DNA of 55,337 nt from DATDCV01 sp036524155 (GTDB taxonomy: Bacteria; Verrucomicrobiota; Verrucomicrobiia; Limisphaerales; UBA8199), in NCBI GenBank assembly GCA_036524155.1, contig DATDCV010000487.1, positions 1-55,337 of the forward strand, written 5' to 3'. The notes under the pieces are model-generated. The model worked only from the letters and a program-made list of their open reading frames with translations. It was not told the DNA's origin and ran no database searches. This document shows positions 49,744 to 55,337 of this stretch, piece after piece. Made by a program: the position numbers and the translations under genes. Each line of letters begins with the position of its first letter. Within the stretch, counting starts at the first letter, position 1.

Positions 49744-52363
49744 TCACTTGACTCGGCGAGGTGGTCTTGATTTCACCCGGCAGCCTCTGTGGTTCGGGAC
49801 CCGGCAGGTCCTGGGAGCGACGCGTTACGGGGTGCCGCGGCTTGGTCCCCGAGCCGAGGGCCTGTTTGGTGGCGGCAATAGCGCCGGCCGCTTCGTACAG
49901 CGTGCGCCCTACGAGAATCAACGCGGGCACATTCAACAAAGCCCAGGCCGTCCATTCGAGGTCGACGGCAGCGACGCCCGCCAGCACCGCAAACAGTGCC
50001 GCCAAGGCCATCGCCAGCGGTACCGCCTCGGGCCAGAGCCGGATCCGGACGTATTGTTTTCCTTCCCCGTGCTCTTCGAGGAGCATCAGCAGCCGCGCAG
50101 TCCCGAGCAGCCCGCCACGAACTTCCAGGTCCCAGCGATCGAACTCGCCGCCCCGCCTCACGGCCGCGCCCGAGGCTCGCAAGGTTTCTTCCAGGTCGGC
50201 CAGGCGCTGGCTGGCGCTGCGCCAGTTCCCGTCGCTCCAGATATCGATCGATTGAGGGCGAGGCAAGGCCAGCCGGCCGCTGCCACGCCGCCGCCACGGC
50301 GTTAAACCATCGCACAGGCGTCCCCACAGCCGTGCTGCCGGCTGCATGAAATGCAGCGTCGCGGTGATTCCTGCACGGGCCAGCCGCCGCCAGCGCGCGG
50401 CGGGTGAGACATGGAAGAACGCGCGTCCGCCGCTTCTTGCGGCGTGGATGAGCGGCGGCACGAACGCCAACGCGAGCAACAGGAGGGCGAAGCGCAACGG
50501 CTCGTAGAGCGCGCTGCAAGCACTGACTACCGCCAGCACCACCATCACGAGGTACCATTCCGGCAGCATCAAGACGGAGGCGAGAGTGCCGGGGGCTTCG
50601 CTGTAGACCGATTGGAATAGCGCGGTGCCCCACGTGCCGTGGTAGATTCGCCGGTTGCTCCAAACGAGGAACGAAAATGGACCCTTGCCGTAGACCCGGC
50701 CGTTCCACGTTGGGTGCCCAGCCGCGTTATACTTTTCCGGCCATTTGCGCTCGAGCATCGCCTCGGCTTTCCCGTAGTTGACCTGTTGCCTCCAATATCC
50801 GCGCAGCGATCGCCGCCGGTGGTGCCAGACCATCGCGGCCGGATGAAATCCGAGTTTCCACCCGCGTTGTTCCAGCCGCCAGCACAAATCGACGTCGTCC
50901 CCGGCGATCCGGAATCGGGTGTCAAACCCGCCGACTGCGTCCAGGCAGCTCTTCCGGAACGCCATGTTGCAGCCGGGCAAATGCTCCGCCTCGCGGTCGG
51001 TCAGCAACACCTGCGTCGGATTCCCCGGAGCATGGTCGACACACTCCGCGACTAGACCATCGCCCGGCCACGCTACGTTCGGACCGCCGACTCCGGCGTA
51101 ATCCGCCCGCAGGAAGGTGGACGCCAGGTATTCGAGCCAGTGCGCGTCGGGTGCCGCGTCATCGTCCAGAAACGCCACAATTTCGCCTTTAGCTGCCTGC
51201 CAGCCGACGTTGCGCGCATTGCTGAGACCGCCATTGGCGATCCGGATGAGCCGCACATCAAACTCCGCCACTATGGTCGCGGTGCTATCGGTTGATCCGT
51301 CATCCACTACGATGATTTCCAAGCCGGGGTATTGCAGACCCTCCAGGCCGGCGAGGCATTCGCGCAGCGTGCGGCTGCCGTTAAATGTGCAGACGACAAC
51401 CGAAATAGACGGCCAATCACGGCCTTCACCGAAGGGCACTTCGCGAAAAGCACGCTGGACCTCTGCCAGGGCCGGTTTGGCCACGCGGTTCGTGGTAGTC
51501 AGGCCGAATTTCCAGGCCTCAATGTCGTGCCCGCCTCGATGCCATTCGTCGGTCCAGGAAAACACAAACAGGCCGGCACAACCACCCGCCCAAATAGTTT
51601 CGGTCTGCCAGGCGAGCAATCGGGCCTGCTGCGGTTCTCCATTCCGCGCACTATCGAGCCCGATCTCCCCCATAACCAGCGGTTTGTCTCCCGCGATGTT
51701 TTGCAGCCGGGCAAGGTAAGCCTCCAAAGCGACCTTCTGCTCCAGGTAGACGTTGAAACAGACAAAGTCCAGGAACGGCAAGTCCAAGTACTCGGTCGAC
51801 GGATAATTAACATAGGTGACGAGCCCCGCCGGATCCTCCGCCTTCGCTGCCCAGTAGAGCTGCTGCAAATATTCCTCCACGCGCTGGTGCCCGTACCACC
51901 GGACGATCGGCGCCGCGATCTCATTGCCGATACTATAGCCCAGAACCGCCGGGTGGCCTGCGAATCCCCGTGCTACTCCTTGCACCCGGCATTGAATGTC
52001 CCGGGCCCGGCGCCGGTCCGACAGGAAAGCGACGTGCTGCTCCCAGGGGATTCCGACCAACACGCGCAATTGGTTTTCCACCGCCAGGTCCAGGAGCCAG
52101 CGGGGCGGGGCGGTGTATGTCCGTATGGCGTTGATTCCGCATTGACGCATTTGGGCGAAATCGCGCTGGACCGTCGCGGGTTGGTGATATTCGGAACCGT
52201 CAGGGTCCGGCCGGAACGGCCCGTAGGTCACGCCGCGGAGGTAAGACTTCGCCTTCCCAGCGAACAGGAATTTTCCTTCGGCCCGAAGGCGAGCACCGGG
52301 TATCCGACGGAAGCCCGCGTCCGGGCTGGCAGCCGAGGTTGGGACTTCCGTAGATTGCGCCAT
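49736..52363 (-). CDS. Glycoside hydrolase TIM barrel fused to GT2 glycosyltransferase with membrane helices
   Basis: 875 residues. The N-terminal part (about 35-310) is a GH2/GH5-like (beta/alpha)8 barrel: YLRGVTYGPF, INAIRTYTAPP, GYSIGNEIAAP with the acid/base E148 and PLVMGEIGLDS with the nucleophile E233, both catalytic residues present. A GT2 domain follows (about 318-560): SVVVCTFNGSRTL, EIIVVDDGSTDST, the DxD-type VAFLDDDAAPD, GGPNVAWPGD, CNMAFRKSCLDAVGGF and GDDVDLCWRLEQRGW. Membrane helices lie at about 604-637 and 768-800, with a soluble domain between. There is no signal peptide. A hydrolase or transglycosidase joined to a synthase suggests chain editing or branching during synthesis. 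It starts 6 bases after the HAF gene stop and overlaps the ABC exporter by 8 bases. Confidence 0.88.
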   Translation of the reverse strand: MAQSTEVPTSAASPDAGFRRIPGARLRAEGKFLFAGKAKSYLRGVTYGPFRPDPDGSEYHQPATVQRDFAQMRQCGINAIRTYTAPPRWLLDLAVENQLRVLVGIPWEQHVAFLSDRRRARDIQCRVQGVARGFAGHPAVLGYSIGNEIAAPIVRWYGHQRVEEYLQQLYWAAKAEDPAGLVTYVNYPSTEYLDLPFLDFVCFNVYLEQKVALEAYLARLQNIAGDKPLVMGEIGLDSARNGEPQQARLLAWQTETIWAGGCAGLFVFSWTDEWHRGGHDIEAWKFGLTTTNRVAKPALAEVQRAFREVPFGEGRDWPSISVVVCTFNGSRTLRECLAGLEGLQYPGLEIIVVDDGSTDSTATIVAEFDVRLIRIANGGLSNARNVGWQAAKGEIVAFLDDDAAPDAHWLEYLASTFLRADYAGVGGPNVAWPGDGLVAECVDHAPGNPTQVLLTDREAEHLPGCNMAFRKSCLDAVGGFDTRFRIAGDDVDLCWRLEQRGWKLGFHPAAMVWHHRRRSLRGYWRQQVNYGKAEAMLERKWPEKYNAAGHPTWNGRVYGKGPFSFLVWSNRRIYHGTWGTALFQSVYSEAPGTLASVLMLPEWYLVMVVLAVVSACSALYEPLRFALLLLALAFVPPLIHAARSGGRAFFHVSPAARWRRLARAGITATLHFMQPAARLWGRLCDGLTPWRRRGSGRLALPRPQSIDIWSDGNWRSASQRLADLEETLRASGAAVRRGGEFDRWDLEVRGGLLGTARLLMLLEEHGEGKQYVRIRLWPEAVPLAMALAALFAVLAGVAAVDLEWTAWALLNVPALILVGRTLYEAAGAIAATKQALGSGTKPRHPVTRRSQDLPGPEPQRLPGEIKTTSPSQVNG

Positions 52364-52369
52364 TCGAGC

Positions 52370-53755
52370 CTAGGGTATCGAAACGGCGCGATAAAACCTA
52401 CAATTGAATTGAGGCGCGGCGGCATCGACCCAGTTCGTCGCCGTGCCGGCCAGATAGTTGGTGCTGACGCTCAGCCAGTCGAGCAGGTTGGTGGAGGCTT
52501 GCAGCACGAAGTTCTGCCCCGGCATGCCTTGCGCCGTTAGCTGGAATGAACCGGTGGTGAGAATCTGAGCCGAAGCCAGCGTTACGGGAGATAATTGGGG
52601 TCCCACAGGCGTCAGCAGGAAGGCGTGATAGCCGCCGTTGGCGAGCAGGCCCGAACCCGCGATTTGTCCGAGGTCGTTGATCGCCTCGGCCATAGTCAGG
52701 TTGGTCCAGCCGGAATTCGGCGGAATTAGGTTGGCGAGGTTGATGAGGTTGGTGCCGGTGGACAGAAAGGCCCAGGAAACCTCGTTGGTGTCGTAGGCAT
52801 AGCCAACCACCAGGCCCGAATTGTTGACGGCGGCGGCGCTGCTCGAGGAGCCGCCGAACGTGCCCAGGTCGGCGAGGCGGCCGTCGCGCCAAATTACGGC
52901 GTGAAGGTTCGTAATACCCTGAACCACGATCTCCGACTCACCCGCGATGAGACCCGAATCGTTGATGCCGCGCGCGCCGCTGTAGCCGCCGCTCAGCGAG
53001 CCGAGGTCTCGCATGATATTGTTGCTGTAAACGAAAGCATGGATGTTTGTGATTGACCCGGTGACAACGGCTGTCGAGCCGACGATTATGCCGAGGTTGT
53101 TGATGGCATTGGCGCCGCTGTAGTCGCCCCCGAGCATCCCCAGGTCCGCTTTGGTTCCCCCGCTGTAAAGCACCGCGTGGGTTGTGTTGCGCGCGGTCAC
53201 CGAAACGGTGGATTCTCCCACGATCTGCCCTGAATTGTTGATCCCGTGCGCGCTGCTGTAACCTCCGGTATAAGTTCCGCCGAGGGTGCCGAGATCCGAA
53301 ACCGTGCCGCTCGTTAACACAAACGCGTGTATGTCCGAGAAACCGCCTGCGCTGGCGGATTCGCCGATGATAATGTTGCTGTTGTTTATGCCGTAGGCGA
53401 TCGCGTAGACGCCGCCTAGAGTCGGGAGATCGTTGTTGGCGCCATCATGGAAATAGAAACCGCGTACCCACGGTGAGCCGCCGGGAGCCCAGTTCCCAAC
53501 TACGCCGCCGCTGTTGTTAACCCCGTGAGCTTCGCTGTAGGAGCCGCCGAGTGTTCCCAGGTCCGTGATCGTGTAGGACTGTGCCTGGCCGGGTGCCGGC
53601 AGGCTCCATCCTAACAGGCAGGCCCCGACCGCCCACTCGAGCAAACGTGCGGACAATTGCCGGCGTCCATGCTGTTGCCGCGGGCCGCCCCATAATCCGG
53701 CGTTATCTTTGCGGGCTCCGAAGGACTGACGTCGTGAGCTGAGAAAATGGTCCAT
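52370..53755 (-). CDS. Exported HAF-repeat protein
   Basis: 461 residues from ATG 53755; an exact AGGAGA ribosome site lies 5 bases upstream, so the longer frame to 53821 is not used. The N-terminus is polar for about 35 residues, then a signal helix (WAVGACLLGWSLPAPGQA). Seven or more HAF repeats follow, of the form DLGTLGGSYSEAHGVNNSG, LGTLGGTYTGGYSSAHGINN, LGMLGGDYSGANAINNLG and LADLGTFGGSSSSAAAVNNS, likely a beta-propeller. The C-terminal domain (about 385-461, FQLTAQGMPGQNFVLQASTN) ends CRFYRAVSIP like other exported proteins in this window. Function unknown. It lies between a pseudopilin gene and the glycan genes on the same strand. Confidence 0.88.
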   Translation of the reverse strand: MDHFLSSRRQSFGARKDNAGLWGGPRQQHGRRQLSARLLEWAVGACLLGWSLPAPGQAQSYTITDLGTLGGSYSEAHGVNNSGGVVGNWAPGGSPWVRGFYFHDGANNDLPTLGGVYAIAYGINNSNIIIGESASAGGFSDIHAFVLTSGTVSDLGTLGGTYTGGYSSAHGINNSGQIVGESTVSVTARNTTHAVLYSGGTKADLGMLGGDYSGANAINNLGIIVGSTAVVTGSITNIHAFVYSNNIMRDLGSLSGGYSGARGINDSGLIAGESEIVVQGITNLHAVIWRDGRLADLGTFGGSSSSAAAVNNSGLVVGYAYDTNEVSWAFLSTGTNLINLANLIPPNSGWTNLTMAEAINDLGQIAGSGLLANGGYHAFLLTPVGPQLSPVTLASAQILTTGSFQLTAQGMPGQNFVLQASTNLLDWLSVSTNYLAGTATNWVDAAAPQFNCRFYRAVSIP

Positions 53756-53760
53756 AAAAT

Positions 53761-53766
53761 TCTCCT
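53761..53766 (-). promoter_or_regulatory. Strong ribosome binding site of the HAF-repeat gene
   Basis: The minus strand reads AGGAGA-ATTTT-ATG, the clearest Shine-Dalgarno sequence I saw in this window; it fixes the start at 53755. Most genes here lack one. Confidence 0.85.
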
Positions 53767-53817
53767 GGCAGCGAACTGGTTTCCTGGAGCGAAGGGCGCG
53801 GCGTAGCCCACGACGGC

Positions 53818-54720
53818 TCACGGTCCGATAGACGAGGTGTCGTAGCCGGTCGCGTGGCTTTGGATCCAGCGCACGTCGACATTATTGGGGCAATTCTGCC
53901 CCTTGATTAACGGAACGCCGCTGATCAGCGAAGGGTTGGTGCGAGGGTCGAGCCATTTTCTTAGGAACGCGTGGCCATCCGCGAACCCAGTGGCGGCGGC
54001 GTGATTATGATAGCTGGCCGGCATGTCGACCCAGCGGGCAAGCGTCTCTTGGTTCACCATGTCGACCGCAAACCACCCGTCGTTGATGCTGTCTTCGCGC
54101 TCATCGATGAGCACGAAGGTGTCGGATGGACCCGGGTTCTGCAGGTCGGTCATTTTGTAGTTGAGCTTAAAGTTCGGCGGCGCCGCCGGCTGCAGCCAAT
54201 CCCGGGTGTCGAAGCCTACCCAGCTATTGATGGAGACGCTGCGGACGCGTCGGTAAGTGACCCCGTCGACGGTTATCGCGCTACGATCAGCGGGGCAGTG
54301 GTAAAGAGCGGGGTTGCGGGTGTAGACACCGAGGGAACCAAATTGCGCATATTCAGCCCCGACCAGCAGGAGCGTGTTGGTGTTTTCCGAGAGGGAAATG
54401 GGGTCGGTCAGGTAACTCATCGTGCCGGCCACCCACCCCGGGTTTTCGATGTCTTTGCCCTGATTGCCGTAGTCGCTGTTCGGCGCGAGGTAATCCGAAT
54501 AATCCTGGCTGTACATGGACCACGCCAGCATCATCTGCTTGAAGTTCCCCAGGCACGCGGTGCCCTGGGCTTTCATCCGCGCCATCACTAGCGCCGGCAG
54601 CAACAGGCTGGCCAGGATCGCGATAATCGCAATCACCACCAGCAACTCCACCAAGGTGAACGCACGAATCTGCCGGAAGTGCGATTCGCTGGAACAGCGT
54701 AAGCGACTACCCATAAACAT
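53818..54720 (-). CDS. Pseudopilin-like protein with H-X9-DG end
   Basis: 300 residues. A 20-residue leader (RLRCSSESHFRQIRA) precedes the prepilin signal FTLVELLVVIAIIAILASLL; Ala replaces Gly at the cleavage point. After the helix come GTACLGNFKQMMLAWSMYSQ and a beta-rich domain with YHCPADRSAITVDGV, and the segment HNHAAATGFADGH, which fits the H-X9-DG motif of PVC prepilin-like proteins exactly (H, nine residues, DG). ATG 54720 or 54714 may start it. It lies 62 bases ahead of the HAF gene, at the head of the minus-strand glycan operon, and may share its transcript. Confidence 0.88.
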   Translation of the reverse strand: MFMGSRLRCSSESHFRQIRAFTLVELLVVIAIIAILASLLLPALVMARMKAQGTACLGNFKQMMLAWSMYSQDYSDYLAPNSDYGNQGKDIENPGWVAGTMSYLTDPISLSENTNTLLLVGAEYAQFGSLGVYTRNPALYHCPADRSAITVDGVTYRRVRSVSINSWVGFDTRDWLQPAAPPNFKLNYKMTDLQNPGPSDTFVLIDEREDSINDGWFAVDMVNQETLARWVDMPASYHNHAAATGFADGHAFLRKWLDPRTNPSLISGVPLIKGQNCPNNVDVRWIQSHATGYDTSSIGP

Positions 54721-54776
54721 TTTGCTGTTGATATGGTTCCGGCATCTGATTACTAGTTAGGTTCGTTGCCGGCGGT

Positions 54777-54805
54777 AACCTCAGCACACTTGGTGCCATT
54801 GTCAA
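54777..54805 (-). promoter_or_regulatory. Possible -35 box ahead of the pseudopilin/glycan operon
   Basis: The minus strand has a perfect TTGACA (54800-54805), about 80 bases ahead of the start at 54720. The hexamer 17 bases on is GAGGTT, a poor -10, so this is weak support. Confidence 0.3.
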
Positions 54806-54811
54806 GGGCTC

Positions 54812-55337
54812 TTAGGAAGAAATTTGGTTGCGGAGTTGTTGGGGATCTGCGCCGTTGGCGCGGAGGGCGCGGAGGCTGAGGGCATCGTGTCTTTTGGCGA
54901 GGCGAATGCCCGATTCATCGGTGACGAGAGGGCAATGAAAAAAGGCAGGAGGATCGAGGCGGAGGGCGGAGTAGAGGAGGAGTTGGCGGGCGGTCGAGAG
55001 GAGCAGGTCTTCCCCGCGGACGACTTCGGTGATTTTCATCGCGGCGTCATCGACGACGACGGCGAGTTGGTAGGAAGGGATATCGTCATGGTGCCAGACG
55101 ACGAAATCGCCGAACTGGCGACCGGCGATGAATTGTTGCGGGCCGCGGTTGCCGTCGGTAAAGCGGATGGGTTGGCCGTCCGGAACCAGAAACCGCCAAT
55201 TGATCTTCAGGGTGGCTGGGCGGTTGCGAGGGTTTTGTTTCGGGGCAGCGTGATGCACGGAAGGGGTTGCGGCGGGGCGGCAGGTGCCGGGGTAGATGGG
55301 CTCGTCGTCGGCGGCATGTGGGGCCTGCAAAGCGCGC
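54812..55337 (-). CDS. Glutamyl-Q tRNA(Asp) synthetase (N-terminus cut by window edge)
   Basis: About 175 residues are visible; the frame stays open to the right edge, so the gene begins outside the window. The visible part has EPIYPGTCR (part of the zinc-binding region), IRFTDGNRGPQQFIAGRQFG and DFVVWHHDDIPSYQLAVVVD, then the segment EVVRGEDLLLSTARQLLLYS and GIRLAKRHDALSLRALR, in the position of the KLSKR loop. It stops short of the anticodon-binding domain of a true GluRS, which is the mark of GluQ-RS, the enzyme that adds glutamate to queuosine in tRNA(Asp). No queuosine gene is in the window. Confidence 0.85.
   Translation of the reverse strand, partial: RALQAPHAADDEPIYPGTCRPAATPSVHHAAPKQNPRNRPATLKINWRFLVPDGQPIRFTDGNRGPQQFIAGRQFGDFVVWHHDDIPSYQLAVVVDDAAMKITEVVRGEDLLLSTARQLLLYSALRLDPPAFFHCPLVTDESGIRLAKRHDALSLRALRANGADPQQLRNQISS

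Noticed and set aside
51332..52540. Plus-strand open frame of 402 codons
   Set aside because: Antisense to the GH/GT2 fusion gene, with no family motifs and no start signals.

Overview
This 55.3-kb window is GC-rich and reads as chromosomal DNA of a Verrucomicrobiota bacterium, most likely from the Pedosphaera/Limisphaera side of the phylum. That placement is inferred from gene content: a PVC-type CxxCH haem protein, a CRTAC1-type FG-GAP/ASPIC protein, several lone pseudopilins with FTL(I/V)EL signals, a HAF-repeat protein, lamin-tail/CotH giants, a Tat-exported Gfo/Idh/MocA protein and DUF1573/DUF2723/DUF3472 proteins. I saw no rRNA, tRNA, CRISPR array, phage, transposase or plasmid functions. 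The two window edges cut genes: a DUF2723 membrane protein on the left and a glutamyl-Q tRNA(Asp) synthetase on the right.

Layout. 1-10.4 kb is mostly housekeeping: DUF2723 membrane protein, a TrmA/RlmD-type RNA uracil methyltransferase, a YdjC-type deacetylase, a YlbF-family protein coupled to a tandem CbiX protein, then aroA-cmk-plsC, a TrpB2-type tryptophan synthase and an outer-membrane beta-barrel. 10.4-19.1 kb holds a URO-D-family protein, a two-gene mannan phosphorolysis unit (cellobiose 2-epimerase plus GH130 mannosylglucose phosphorylase), a large haem protein and an alpha-galactosidase-like enzyme. 19.4-28.4 kb holds a second DUF2723 protein, a 60-residue membrane protein, a pseudopilin/DUF3472 pair, a Gfo/Idh/MocA protein, and a pseudopilin/ABC-transporter unit that sits on a large inverted repeat. 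28.4-45.4 kb is dominated by three very large exported proteins (about 1228, 1238 and 2566 residues) plus a DUF1573 protein.

45.5-54.7 kb is a tightly packed minus-strand run: pseudopilin, HAF-repeat protein, a glycoside-hydrolase/GT2 fusion with membrane helices, an MsbA-like ABC exporter, two hexapeptide acyltransferases and a second putative glycosyltransferase. From the GH/GT fusion onward the genes overlap or are separated by at most about 20 bases. I read it as an envelope- or exo-glycan assembly and export operon, and it is the best candidate here for an undescribed system.

Two sequence-level observations cut across the annotation. Three unrelated exported proteins end in the same kind of C-terminal beta-rich segment closing with R-[FY]-[FY]-R-[VA]-V a few residues from the stop, which may be a sorting signal. 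Several gene boundaries carry short degenerate 'phrase' repeats (for example TTTCGGATT units), one of which is translated into the leader of a pseudopilin.
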